A stretch of 64,000 nucleotides of DNA from Heterohyrax brucei (GCA_028571685.1 CM053154.1:7415501-7479500); one strand, 5' to 3'. Shown: positions 1 to 11,190, counted from the first letter of the stretch. A program made the numbers and translations. The notes: generated from the sequence alone by a model not told the origin.

Positions 1-600
1 GAAAACAAAAATCAAGAAACAAATCTTACAACCATGTGAGGGATGGGGAATCAGCTGATAAGAGGTAAGGATGGAAGGCAGTTCTCCAGCTGGCTGCCTT
101 TGAGGTTTTTCAATGTCTGGACAGTGTGAACAAACAATCTGCAAGGAACTCCACAAATAACTATTTAAGACCTCCATGCCACGGAACAGCTGAGCAGTGA
201 CGAAAGGAGTGGGGGGACACATTTGGAGGCCCCTTTGCTTTTCTCTGGCATTTCTCCTTTCCTTAGAAGGAATGACTGATGGAGGAGTAGGGGCTACTGC
301 ATTCTCCTTTTCTCAAAGAGAACTCAAGAAGTGAACTTGACCATCCATCCAGCCTAGTGTGGCTGATGGCCAGTAGATGGGAGATGTCCTGAAGGTCAGT
401 ACCCTCCACCGGTCCAATCAGTCATGGCCGGGGAGGTGTGAGCTGGGCAGGGCAGTGGTTGAGTCAAGGCATCCTCCAAGTGCCCATATGCCTCAGGATT
501 GATTCTGTGACATTTCTCTTAGAAAATTTCATGGACCAACAGACAGGCAAGCGCCTGACACAACCAAACAATTGTTTGATTAAAAATTAGGCACCCAAAG
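1..600. other. Unclassified non-coding stretch
   Basis: No open frame of note, no recognisable repeat and no RNA gene was seen. The base composition is ordinary. Confidence 0.5.
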
Positions 601-735
601 GCTGCCTTCCTCCCAAACTACGTGAGCTCCCTGAAGGCAGAGGCCACACCTTTGGTGCACGCACAGCCCAGTGCCCTCGAAAGGGCTGACACAGTGGCGG
701 TGGTCAGTGTTGGTTCACATGAGTTGTTCAGGCCC
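601..735 (+). repeat. L2-like LINE 3' end fragment
   Basis: The stretch opens with GTGAGCTCCCTGAAGGCAGA and continues to CACAGCCCAGTGCC and a GGTCAGTGTTGG-like tail. This order is typical of the L2 3' end (stop-near CTCC-GAGGGCAGGGAC block, then a GTGCCTGGCACA-like block). It is old and diverged and has no coding capacity. Confidence 0.45.
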
Positions 736-984
736 ACTGAGGGGCTCTACCCGGCTTCTCTTGAAAGTGAAATCTGTATACAATTAATTGGATTTCCATT
801 TCTGTAGTCAGGTCCTATTCCCTTGTTCAATTCCCATCCCTAAAAACCATCTTTCTGGCTCCACGTAAGAAGAAATCAGTGCCAAGATCGGCAGATGAGC
901 AAAAGGTTGCTTACGTTAAGGTACAGCAGTGGGCATGCTGGGGTTCATCAGATTCTTCTTTCCATCTTAATAAATTCTTTTAAA

Positions 985-3612
985 AAGTATATTCTATTGT
1001 GCTTTAAGTGCAAGTTCACAATCCAAGTCAATTTTCCATGTAAAACCCAGCACCTCCACTGTTAATGCAATTCTAGGTGCCCTCCCCCCGCCCCAGAACT
1101 CTCCTCCTTTCCATCCTACACTTTTCAAGTCCATTCAACCAACTCCTGTCCCCCTCTACCCTCTCCTCTCACCTCTGGACAGGAGACGCTCAGACACCTC
1201 ATGTATGTGAGGACTGCCTATTAAGCTTGTGAACTCATCCTAGAAAAAGTGCTACATACCCCATCACTGAACATCACAATGGTCACCTCTGAAGCACTGC
1301 CCCTGGGAAGCTGTGCACTGACACCTAGTCCGCCCTTCAAAGCAATTTTGGAACTCTTTTTCTGGAATGACCATCAGAGCTGTGGCTGTATTACCCTCGA
1401 TGTCCCGACTGTCCTCTAAATGTCCTTTTCAATATTTCCTTTATCTTTGGGTAAAGAAAAAAGTCATTGAAGCCACATCAGGTGAGTAGGGAAGGTGTTC
1501 TAATGCAGTTATTTGTTTACTGGCTAAAAACTCCCTCACAGACAACTGTACTGTTAAGGTTGCGAACTTGCCACCTTGCCACCATGCACAATGGCCATTC
1601 GAGAAAGAGTTCCAAAATTGCTCTGAAGGGTGGACTAGCGCCTGGCATCAATGCATAGCTTCCAAAGGGGAGGACTTTGAAGGTGACTGTGGTGATGTTC
1701 AGTGATGAAGTACGTGGCACTTTTTCTAGGGTGAGTTTGTGAACTTAATTGGCAGTCCTGGTATAATCCAGTCCAATTTTTGTCTGAAGAGCTAGCTTCA
1801 ATACTGGTTTCTGCTCTGGGCTAACAGAGAGTATGTGGACCATATCTTCAGGGGACCCTCCAGGCTGTGGGACCATCAGATGTGGTCTTTTAATAGCGTT
1901 CTGGTTCTACACACCCATTTTTCTCCCACTACTTCAGGGACTCTATGTTGTGCTCCCTGTCAGGGGAGTCATTGGTGGTGGCTGGGCACCATCTAGTTAT
2001 TCTGGTCTCATGCCGATAAAGTCTTCAGATTGTATGGCCTCTTTTTTCTCCCGGGCTCATATTTTCCTCATGTCTTTCGTGTCCTTCATTCTCCTGTCCT
2101 CTAGGTGGATTGGGACCAATTGATGCTACTCATATGGCTGCTTGCTAGCTTTTAAGACCCCAGGTGGCACTCACCAAAATGTGATGTAGGACATTTTCCT
2201 GAAAAAACTTAGCTATGCATATTGACTTAAATGTCCCTTGAAACCATGGTCCCCAGGCCCCTGCCCCTGCTACTCTGTGCTTTAAAATATTGGGTTGTAC
2301 TTAAGAAAGCTCTTAGCTTTTGGTATAGTCCATCTATGCTAACCTCCCTTCTACTTCATGCTGTGACTGCCTTCACTTAACCCAACTCCTATCTACTATC
2401 TAATCTGGGAATATCTGGGAATATCCCTCTCCCTCACTCCCCGCCTTTGTAACCATCAAACATTATTTTCTTCTATGCTTAATTAAAGCTTTTCTTGAGT
2501 CCTTATAATAATAGCGGTCTCGTACAAAATTTGTCCTTTTGCAACTGACTGATTTTACTCAGCATAATGTCTTCCAGAAGACTCCATGTTATCAGATGTT
2601 TCCCAAGATCCCCACTGTCATCACTGAGTAGTGTTCCATTGTGTGGATGTACCATGGTTTGTTTATCCATTCATCTGTTGATAGGCACTTCGGCTGATTC
2701 CACCTTTTTGCTATGTCGACTGTGCTATAATAAACATTGGTGTGCCTGTATCTATTCATGTGACAGCCTTATTTCCCTAGGATATATTCCAAGAAGTGGG
2801 GTGCTGGATCACATGGTATTTCTAGTTCTAGCTTTTTAAAAAGGCATCAAATTGATTTCCAGAGTAGTTATACCATTTTACATTCCCACCAGCAGTGTAG
2901 AAGAGTTCCAGTCTTTACAACCTTTCCAACATTTATTGTTTTGTGTTTTTTGTATTAATGCCAACCTTGCTGGGGTGAGATGGTATCTCACCGTAGTTTT
3001 CATTTGGACTTCTCTACGGGCTGATGACTGTGAGCACTTTCCAGTGTTTCTGTTAGTGTCCTGGATGTCTTCTTTGGTGAAGTGCCTGTTCCTATTTTTG
3101 CCCATTTTTTTAATTGGGTTATTTATCTTTTCCTTGTTCAGGTTTTGCCTATGTTGTGTATTATGGAGATTAGACACTGATTGGATTCATGGTCTGTAGG
3201 TAGTCTTTTTACTCTTCTGGTGAAGTTTTTGGATGAGCCTAAGTGTTTGATTTTTAGGAATTCCCAGTTGTCTATTTCTCTTCTGGTGTTTGTGAATTGT
3301 TAGTAATATTTCATAGTCTGTTTATGCTGTGTATTAGGGTTCCCAGCATTATCCTTATTTTTTCTTTCATGATCTTTATTGTTTTAGATTTTATATTTCA
3401 GTCTTTGATGTATTTCAGGTTAGTTTTTGCGCATAGTGTGAAATATTGCTCTTGTTTCATTTCTTTGCAGATGGCTATCCAGCTACACCAATACCATTTG
3501 TTAAAGAAACTGTCTTTTCCCCAGTTTACAGACTTTGGAGCTTTGTCAAAGATTAGCTGCTCACAGGTGGATGAAATTATTCTGGATTCTCAATTCTGTT
3601 CCATTGTTGACC
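985..3612 (-). mobile_element. L1 LINE, 5'-truncated, antisense, holding a mariner foldback
   Basis: On the minus strand this is the 3' part of an L1. About 2530-3612 corresponds to the end of ORF2; its antisense carries the familiar L1 block with CATTCATCTGTTGATAGGCA near 2670 and TTCCCACCAGCAGTGTAGAA near 2883. The rest down to about 985 is a long 3'UTR of the type I associate with elephant L1, with AGCTTTTAAGACCCCAGG at about 2148. ORF2 is interrupted by stops and frame changes and the 5' two thirds are absent, so it cannot move. Its 3'UTR is split by the mariner element at 1206-1761. The edges are approximate. Confidence 0.8.
1206..1761 (-). mobile_element. Mariner-derived foldback (MITE-like) element, copy 1
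   Basis: Both ends carry the same terminal repeat: AGGACTGCC then ATTAAG then CTAGAAAAAGTG, with its reverse complement at the right end. TA dinucleotides flank it at 1204-1205 and 1762-1763. The left arm (to about 1545) is the antisense of the C-terminal part of a mariner transposase plus 3'UTR. The right arm (about 1590-1761) is a shorter sense copy of the same terminal region. It therefore folds back on itself and holds no intact transposase. It sits inside the L1 3'UTR, so it is younger than that L1. Confidence 0.75.
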
Positions 3613-3648
3613 TCAGTAAATTCTCAAATGTTTCTATACTGAAAGGGC

Positions 3649-4110
3649 AGTGGGGGTCCAGTGGTAGAATTCCCATCTTTGTGAGAGACTGGGTTGGATC
3701 CTCAGGCAAGGCACCCCAGGCAAGGCCACCACCTCTCCGTCAGGGGAGGCTTCTGTCTCTGCCCAAGTTTCTGCACTCCACACGTCTAGATGTTTTATCT
3801 AGCTGCTGCCGATTTCCTGCGTCTTGGGGCAGATTGGGGAGATGAACGTTTTCCAGTGCTGTGGACACAGAGGTAGCTGTAGCCATTCTGAGAAGACCAG
3901 CCTTACAGGACAATCAATGCTGCACAGGTTTCAGTGAAGCTTCCAGAATAAGATGGGCTAGGAAGAAAAGCCTGCTGATCTCCTTCTGAAATCAGCCAGT
4001 GAAAACCCTTTAGATCACAGTGGTCGGATCCCCAACCCTCACAGGGATGGCACAGGGTGGGACAACACTTCATCCCATTGTGCATGGGGCCAACTTCAGG
4101 GCAGCTACAA
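3649..4110 (+). repeat. tRNA-Gly-like SINE with RTE-type tail, interrupted
   Basis: The head GTCCAGTGGTAGAATTCCC resembles the A-box part of a tRNA-Gly gene. The body (TTTCAGTGAAGCTTCC, GAAATCAGCCAGTGAAAACC) matches the second copy at 12711-12977. The tail with TTGTGCATGGGG resembles the RTE 3' end. The copy is split by a 143-bp insert at 3777-3919. Confidence 0.65.
3777..3919 (+). repeat. Unclassified 143-bp inserted element, copy A
   Basis: This stretch interrupts the SINE around it. It is bounded by CTGCAC on both sides (3771-3776 and 3920-3925), which looks like a target-site duplication. A diverged copy of the same length lies at 4878-5020. Shared landmarks are GTCTAGATGTTTTATCTA, CAGTGCTGTGGACA and AAGACCAG-CTTACAGGA. 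No terminal inverted repeat, tRNA promoter or poly(A) is obvious. The family is unknown to me. Strand is assigned only to match copy B. Confidence 0.55.
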
Positions 4111-4877
4111 TTATAAGAAGAGAAAGCTGCTCTTTTTAGCAAAAGCCTGTGGAGGAAGACCAGTGAGGATCTGGGCTTTGAGGACATTCAAAGGGATGGA
4201 GAACGTCTGAGCTCAGGCTGAAACACAAGTTTGCACAGGAATCACCTTCAGCATTGTAGTGGGGGTGGGGAGAGCTCAGCACACCAGGACCACGTGTGCC
4301 AGGAACATCACCAGCCACTGTAGGTGGCCTGTTTCTACTGCTCAGCTTCCTGTTATACATGGCAGCAACCTGAGCACTAGCCTATGTGTTGTAATTCTCT
4401 ACTGCTGAGAACCGCGTATGTGGATTATAAGACATACATTTCCGACCTACTTTATTTATGTTCTCTGTGTCACCTGACACCTGATTAAACCTGTCTGCCT
4501 ACCTGCCTGGAATCAGCAGTATCAACAACCTTAATGTTTTAGTAAGCTTTCCAAACACACCGCTTGATCCCCTAGCCAGAATATCCTGCTTTGTTGCCAT
4601 GGCTTACTCTCAGCGCGGCTTACCCGGGCTATTTGCCAAAACATTCTTGGATCCATTCATAATCCATTTACCAACTTACATTTGAAGGATAATTGTTTGT
4701 GTGCAATATTCACCACATTATTATGCCTATGAATGGCCACTAGATGAATTGGTAAATTATACAAAATACAATAAATAATAATGATAACCTAATGCAGAAA
4801 ATCAAAAGAACAGACTAGCCTGCATCCGAGATATCAATACATTATACCAGTGTTCCAGTTGAGAAATGAAATCATTG
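4111..4877. other. Unclassified stretch
   Basis: AT-richer DNA with no coding signal and no recognised repeat. Confidence 0.4.
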
Positions 4878-5020
4878 CATGTCTAGATGTTTTATCTACC
4901 TGCTGCTGACTTTCTGCATATATGGGCAGATTGAGGAGATGGATGTTTTTCAGTGCTGTGGACATAGATGCAGCCATAAGCAATTCTAAGAAGACCAGGC
5001 TTACAGGATAGTCAAAATGA
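4878..5020 (+). repeat. Unclassified 143-bp element, copy B
   Basis: Second copy of the element at 3777-3919, flanked by CATTG at 4873-4877 and 5021-5025. The two copies begin and end at nearly the same internal points although they sit in different surroundings, which argues for a discrete mobile unit and not a local duplication. A short hairpin TAGAT-GTTTT-ATCTA is kept in both. Confidence 0.55.
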
Positions 5021-6227
5021 CATTGACAGAGTCAGAGAGAGAAAGGTCCAGGGATATGTCATTAAAGAATAAAATGCCAGAAAGAAAATTCCATGAAGTG
5101 TCTCCCTGTGACACAGTCACATGGTATCACATTCATGTAAAGCAGTGTGGCCTTGGACAGATGAGGGTTTATGTGAGATACTGGATAACTTACTAAAGTT
5201 CTTTATCACCTTCTTTATTAGGGAAAGGGGTCAGATGAGAAGGTCTGGAAAGAATTTCTAAAGGCAGTATTCCTTGCTATTGACTCGCCTCTCTTAATAG
5301 TGGCTCATAAATTTCCAGCCCTCCAGCTTCTGTTTTGAAATAAAAAAAAAAAAAAACACCTGACTCCCCAAGTAATAATAAAAACAAAGAGAGTGCCATT
5401 TCTGGAGGTGTTTTGTTTCAGAGACTATAGCCTTTGATCCTGGCAGTATCGCAGGTCACTCTGCAGTCCTGTTGGGAAATCAAGTCCCTGGATGTTTTTT
5501 TCCCCCACTTGAGCCTTGTCCCAGTGTGCTCCTTAAAAACCGGTGCTGTCCTCTTGATCGTTATCACAGACTGTTGTTCTTTTGATGTCCTCTTTGTGTG
5601 ACATTTGAGTGTGGTTTCCCCACTTAATTGTCTGACTTTTAGTTGCTATTTTGGTTTCAAAGTTAACAGCAGATTTTCTTTTTTTTACATTCCCAGTATC
5701 CTCAAACTAGCATTTGATGTAAATGTTCGATCTCCTGTTGACACCTAGTCAATTAGGTTAGCAATGCCCGCCTTGGTCAGGTTTTGCACAGCCATTAGCT
5801 CTGTGATACTGAGAAGGGAAACATCTTGTAGGAATGTCTTGTGGTTCCCCAGGGTCTGTACAGAAGGCATCAAAGCTAGTTTGGGAAGTGCCAATTTGGC
5901 CAGTGTCCCATGGTGCAGTCCAGTCTCTCCAACTCATCCTGGCTTTCTGTTTCCCCCACGCTCCTCCTCCACCAGGATCATGAGTGGAGTGGTGCTGAGG
6001 GTGAAACAGAAAACAGAAAGGACAGTCACGAGTGCTTACCCTCCCTGCTCCCTGTCCTGCTGGAAGACCAAGGCCATTTACCCAAGTCCCCACCAGTAGG
6101 GGGATGTGAATGCTGAAGCTTTGTGTACTACTCCCACATGTTTATGTTACAGTTAGATTTTCAGTGGGGACTTGGAAGCTGCATCTAGCAGGAATGCAAC
6201 TGACTGTTGATCATACCCATTTAATCC
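5021..6227. other. Unclassified stretch with a short poly(A) run
   Basis: A run of about 16 A lies at 5341-5356. A CTCF-core-like CCAGTAGGGGGA lies at 6093-6104. Frames of about 110 codons overlap on both strands at 5758-6099, but they have no recognisable domain and mirror each other, which is usual for chance frames. Nothing else was recognised. Confidence 0.4.
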
Positions 6228-6325
6228 CATACAGGTGGTTCTTTATAATAGCACAGTCCTCAAGGCAGACATCCGTAACTAAATAAGCCAAACTGTTGTA
6301 TGGTTTGAAGATGGCTTCTTACGAT
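6228..6325 (-). repeat. L1 3'UTR fragment
   Basis: The segment with GGCAGACATCCGTAACTAAATAAGC parallels 7300-7390, where the same block lies inside a longer L1 3'UTR. It is short and diverged. Confidence 0.5.
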
Positions 6326-7047
6326 AGTTAGGGTTTGGGGGCAGGGGGCTGACAGTTTATGGGCAGACAGTGTGGGGGATGCTTTTAGAAAGAACTGTAC
6401 GCTCACAATCGCTGTTTTACGTGTGAGAAAGCTGAGACGGGGAAGTTATAAATGCTGATGTCTCTCCATGACTTTTGTGCTTGTAAGAATCTCACTTTTG
6501 TTTTGCACACTTGTGTTTTAAATTATGGCTCAGTTCCACCCAAGCCAGAGCTGGCACAGAGGAGCAGGCAAGCGAAGCAGCCCGGCCAGATGGAAGGGAA
6601 GGTCGGAGAACCAGCTCAGGCTTCATTTCAGAACACAGCACTGGACAGCACACCTGAGACTTGACAAAACACTCAGGAGGTGGCCAGCCAGTGGTTTGGA
6701 GAGCATCCCCGTGGGAAGGGCCGCCGTGAGCACAGCCGATGTTTCCAGATGCAGGCTCCCAGCCATCCAGCTCAGCTTCGTGGAGACATCCAGGGACATT
6801 GGAAGGGCCTGGCCTGCCCATGGGAAGGCAAGCCCATACTCTAGGGCAGGAGAGTCTTAAAACCAGAATGTACTTATCCAGCTGCAGCTGCTGTGATGCC
6901 TGCTTGCGCTGGGGGCCTCCTGGAGAGCTGGCACACAGGGATGTGTGCGGTGTGATGACAGCCTCTTTCCTGCAGCACACAGCGTGACGGTGACAGAATA
7001 AGTATTGCTGGACCTTTGCTTCATGCTGTTTTCCCTGTAAACACTTC

Positions 7048-7700
7048 AAGCTGCTGCTTCTTCTCTTTGTTGTTTTTGGGCTTTGGATTTATTTACCTTT
7101 TATCATTGCTGAGAACGTACACAGCAGAAATGCACCAACTCCACCATTTCTATGCATCCGGTTCAGTGACACCAATGAATCTGGGTTGTGTAGCCATCCT
7201 CACACTCCTTTTCTGTGCTGTTCCTCCCCAACAGACATCAGCTCACGGTCCCCTTATCTTCCTCTGTGAGTTCTGAGCTGCTGTGGTCACTTTGGTCCCA
7301 TGTAGACAGTTCTTTAAAAGAGCACGATGCTCACGGCAGATGTTCTTAACTAAATAAGCTAAATGGTTGTTGGTTTTAAAAATGACTTCAGGGTGTATTT
7401 TTGGTATAAAGATTATCTCTGATCTATAGTTTTGGGTGTTCATCCAGCCTTGAGGGCTTCAGAAAGTCTGGGCTGCATGAGAATTTGAAATTCTGTTGCA
7501 CACTTTTCCACTTTTAGATCAGGATTCTTCTGTAGAATCTTTGACCACATGTTCAGTAGTGACAGCTGGGCACCATCCAGTTCTTCTGGTCTCACGGCAA
7601 AGGGTGTAGTTGTTCTTGGAGGCAATCAGCTGCACATCCCACATCCTCCACCTCTTCGTGATGTGCCTTTCTTCCTTTGTTGCTCCAAGAGAACAGACAC
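7048..7700 (-). mobile_element. L1 3'UTR, antisense fragment
   Basis: In order it carries the landmarks of the elephant-type L1 3'UTR read in antisense: GAACGTACACAGCAGAAATG, TCAGTGACACCAATGA, TTAACTAAATAAGCTAAA, GGGTGTTCATCCAGCC, TTGAAATTCTGTTGCACA, GGGCACCATCCAGTTCTTCT. The same GGGCACCATCTAGTT block occurs in the L1 at 985-3612. No ORF2 sequence is present. Confidence 0.7.
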
Positions 7701-7737
7701 GGAAGGCATGTTCCAAGCTCCCTTGGAGAAGGAGCTG

Positions 7738-7790
7738 TGACTCCAGGGAGCCTGCCACATAGTAAACGCTCAGTAAATGAATGGAATGAA
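7738..7790 (+). repeat. L2-like 3' tail fragment
   Basis: CCTGCCACATAGTAAACGCT followed by CAGTAAATGAATGGAATGAA is the usual L2 terminal block. It is a short remnant. Confidence 0.45.
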
Positions 7791-8109
7791 CACGGTGGCA
7801 ATTTTATCAGGTAAGTAAGGAAAGATGCCCAGTGAGACACGGAGGGAGTCAAAGGCCCCAGCTTGGAAGGTCAGCCTGGGCCAGAGACTGAGGAGATGGA
7901 GCCAGACCTCACAGGTCTGCTGGAGGCAGGCAGCTCCGTGCAGGAGGGAGGGTGTCACTGGGCCAGGCAGGCGGCTCAGACTGGCAGCCCAGAAATAGCC
8001 CTGTGGTGGGGATGCCAAGGGAAGGCAGAGCCTTCTGTCCAAGGGGCTGGCAGCTGGCAGCAGTGAGCAAAGGGGTGTGAAGGGCAAAATAATATCTTAG
8101 GGTCTTTGT
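7791..8109. other. GC-rich unclassified stretch
   Basis: No exon or repeat was recognised. Overlapping frames on both strands are treated as chance. Confidence 0.4.
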
Positions 8110-8320
8110 GCAAAGACACCAGGGAAGGAGAGAAGAAGAGAAGGAAGAAGGGAAGAGGAATAAGGAGGAGCTGAAGGAAAGAGGAAAAGAGGACACAGAA
8201 GAAAAGGAAGCGAGGAAAGGAGGGAATGCAGGGGAAGATGGAAGAGGGGAAGGAGGGAGGAGAGAGGAAGGGTAGCGAGTGGGTGTATGGAAAGAAGGAA
8301 GGAGGGAAAAGAGAAGGAAC
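8110..8320 (+). repeat. Degenerate polypurine (GGAA/GAAG) tract
   Basis: Over about 210 bases the plus strand is almost only A and G, with imperfect GAAGGA and GGAAGA units. The antisense frames here give the Ser/Phe/Pro/Leu-rich strings expected of a low-complexity pyrimidine tract and are not genes. Confidence 0.8.
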
Positions 8321-8539
8321 ACTGCCTGTTCTCCTACTAGCAGAGGCAGTATTAAGGCTGGGAGGATGTGACAAAGGTAAGGAAAAACAAATTGTGGGGA
8401 GGTGGGGGGGTACCGCTCCTCTGTGAGCCCGCCCGGGGAAAGAGGCGCCTTCCTCACAAGGAAGGGGAGGCTGACAGGGCGAAGGCAGCCCAGGCAGGAG
8501 CACATCAACAGCAGCTCAGGCTGATTTGTAACTTTCATT

Positions 8540-9075
8540 TTTACCTACGGATGATTGGCGTGTGGAGGGCTGGGGGGCGGGAGCCCCTGATCTTTCCCTC
8601 GCGGGTCACACGGAGGAAACTTTGAGAAGCTGCTCCGACGCGGAGATGTCAGCGCGAGTGACAGCCCGTGTGCGGCGGCCGCTTTTGCATGCATCGCTTC
8701 ACAGAGACGATGACTGCCACCAGAACAGAGACATCCTTCCCAGCCAGGCTCGGGAAACTGACAGGGCCCACCCGTTCATAGGTATAGCTGTCATTTAAAA
8801 GAAAGGGTTGGGTGGAAAACTTCAGGAATCTATTAGGTAACACAGGGCCTGCGATTTGGGTGTTGGGAGCGCCCAGGAATCGCCGAGGAGGATGCAGGGA
8901 CGCAGACACAACACATCCGCAGCGGACCATCCAGCCGGGAGCCGACCTCAGCGCTGGCCAGCTGGCTGCTCCGCTCGGAGCCTGTCAGCCTGTTCTAATT
9001 TACTGCCTGCTTGTGTCTTCATTAGGTCCCAGCCTTGTGGGACAACGCAGGGCGGAATCTGGATGACAACATAGT
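8540..9075. promoter_or_regulatory. CpG-containing unique block, possible regulatory element
   Basis: This repeat-free block holds many CpGs (for example CCCTCGCGGGTCACACGG at 8597 and GTGCGGCGGCCGC at 8671) and a TTTTGCATGCAT motif near 8682. Flanking DNA is CpG-poor and rich in repeats. Function is inferred only from CpG retention and absence of repeats. Confidence 0.3.
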
Positions 9076-9589
9076 TTCAGATTTGACAACTGTTTATGGC
9101 TTGAAGGCTTTTGGTGGAGGGAGTTCTTTCGGGAAAGTTCTTCCTGGATAAAATAAAACCAGCCATGCTGACCACTGAGAGAGGCCCAAGGCCCAGGCCC
9201 TCCTCTGAGCAGGCTTGCCAGCGGCCTTAGTTTTCGAGTAAGATATTGCCTCAAGATATTTGGCTACTCAAAATGGTAACACACCACTTAGGTAGTTTTC
9301 CTTGGTATTCAATAAATTCAGTGATTTCTGAGAGGGTCCTCAGCCGCACCACAGTGACCATGCTTGACTGCTGACCCGCACGAAGTGGCCCGCGGTGGCC
9401 GGTTCTTGGATGTGTGACGCGGTTTGTGCTCTGAGCTACGGTGTGAACAGCTGACATACACCCTACCTCCTTTGAAGACATCTTCAGAGCAGCTCTAAGC
9501 CAAGTTCTGAGGTGACCATTATTGTACAGACTGAGGGGAGAAGGGCTCAGTGGCTGTCCCAAGGGCAGCTGCCACATGAGGAGGGAGTC

Positions 9590-9745
9590 CTTCAGCCTCG
9601 GGTCCTCAGCCAGAAGTAATCAAGACAATCCTGCAAGGCGGACATCACAGCCATCGCTTGACAGATGAAGAAACTGAGCCCCAGAGGCCGTACAGCTGAC
9701 AAACTGTATACTAGGGGTTCAAACCCAACCTACCTTGTTCCAAGG
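9590..9745 (-). repeat. MIR SINE
   Basis: ACAGATGAAGAAACTGAGCC followed by CAGAGGCCGTACAGCTGACA is the MIR core read in antisense. The start of the 320-codon frame at 9665 lies inside it. Confidence 0.65.
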
Positions 9746-10660
9746 TCCAGGTCAGGCAGTTTCTTTGCTTCAGGGCGCTGCTTCTACTGCAGGGGTTTCT
9801 GGGAGTTTCCCAGGAAGCTCACTGCCCAAATCCCTCAGAACTGCAGTTATCAGGGGGCAAGGCACGGTTCCTCCCTGTGGGGACACTCGCAGTTCAAGCT
9901 GCCGGTTCTCTTATTGCCCACCAACCTGTACTCCTCTCTGAATTCTACAAAGTTCAGCAAGGGCCTGGGGAGCACAGGGGCTGCAGTGGCAATAAGGACA
10001 GCTTTTGGAAGACTCTGGGACCCACGTCTCCTCGTGTCCTCTGACCTTGCCCCTCATAGCAGCCCCCTGATGGTTCTCCTCCCTCAGGGCCCATCCCAGA
10101 CTGCACTCCCTGAGGGAGGGAGGGGACAGCCCTCTGCATATTCCCTCCCTGGAGTCCCTCCAGCACCTGGCCTCTCTCAGTGCAGAGGAGAACAGATACC
10201 CAGCCCCGCAGCACATCTGGCTTTGTCATTACAGTCCCTGCACAGGTGCAGCCACGTGTGCTGGAAACAACTTATAACATCAGAATGGCATTTGCTGGTC
10301 AGTCTGTTGTGGTCACAACCTCTCTGTCCCAGAGCAGGCCTGGGGCTGTCCTTCACACGGCCACAAGGACACTGCAATGTCCTGCCTTGCCCCAGACAAG
10401 CAGCATGCACTCCTTCCCAAAGACCACAGCTGCCCTCACCTCTATCTAAGGAGGAAACTGTGAGCAACTTTGAAACCACAGTTTCTCTATATTTTGCCTT
10501 CCAGGTTGAAAAAAAATCTTTTGGTACAAATTCAGCAGCCCCCTTACCAGTAGCTGAGTCAACACCTGCAGGTGGCGACCTCCTGGGTGTCAGAGTAGAG
10601 CTGCTCCCTGGGACTTTCAGTGGTTGATTTCCCAGAAGTGGACGGCTGCATCTTTCCTTT
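9746..10660. other. GC-rich stretch with a 320-codon open frame, probably not a gene
   Basis: A frame on the plus strand runs from 9665 to 10627. Its first residues (MKKLSPRG) are the translation of the MIR. The rest is rich in Ser, Pro and Leu without repeats, a signal peptide or a domain that I recognise. The minus strand is also open over 10177-10761. This suggests a stop-poor, GC-rich stretch rather than selection on a protein. No promoter or splice evidence was seen. Confidence 0.3.
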
Positions 10661-10662
10661 GA

Positions 10663-10738
10663 CATGGTGCTGGGTGGACGTGAACCACTGATCTTTTGAT
10701 TAGCAACTGAGTGTGTTAGCCTGCAGTACCACCAGGTC
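10663..10738 (-). repeat. AfroSINE, 5' part
   Basis: TGATCTTTTGATTAGCAACT and TACCACCAGG are the antisense of the tRNA-like head. The 3' half is missing. Confidence 0.65.
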
Positions 10739-11007
10739 TTTAGCAGCCAATTTGCAAACACGAAATAAGGCCTGGAGTGCCCTGCAGGGTTGTCTGCCGT
10801 CTAGTTCCTTGGGACAGACTGAGGTGGACGGTTGCCTGCCGAAGCTTTGCTAGGGCGTGCTCTGGTGGAGCCATCTATAAGGAAGGGAGAAGGTAGGGTG
10901 GGTGGAAGAAGAAGCCACCCACAGCCCTGCTGCAGGCCCTCGCTGAGTCTGTGGGAGCTCTGCAGCCGGGACAGTCCTTTAGCCTGGTCCTCTAGGTGAG
11001 GGAGGAG
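10739..11007. other. Unclassified short stretch
   Basis: Nothing recognised. Confidence 0.4.
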
Positions 11008-11190
11008 TCCTTGGGTGACACCTACAGTTGACGGGCTCAACCAAAACATCAGAGGCTTCAGTCCACCCAGAGGCCTGGTGATATTTTTCTGTGAAATGAG
11101 CCACTAAAAGCCCTGTGGAGCGCCTTTCTGCTCTGACACATGTGGAGCCATCAGGAGTCTGAGCTGACTCAATGACAACCAGTGTTTCAA
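11008..11190 (+). repeat. AfroSINE, long variant
   Basis: The head GGGTGACACCTACAGTTGAC, middle CAGTCCACCCAGAGGC and tail TCTGAGCTGACTCAATGACA match the longer AfroSINE form also seen at 19490 and 50560. It is diverged. Confidence 0.6.

Noticed and set aside
3297-3845. 182-codon plus-strand frame
   Set aside because: It is the antisense of L1 ORF2 joined by chance to the following SINE.
6093-6104. CTCF-core-like CCAGTAGGGGGA as an insulator
   Set aside because: A single 12-base match is expected by chance at this scale; kept only as a note within the stretch.
6492-7049. 185-codon minus-strand frame
   Set aside because: It overlaps an open frame on the other strand (6525-6860), is Cys/Pro/Ser-rich without a family match, and no splice or promoter signal supports it.
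7909-8538. 209- and 175-codon minus-strand frames
   Set aside because: They translate a polypurine tract and give Ser/Phe/Leu/Pro-rich low-complexity strings. No start context, domain or second species evidence.
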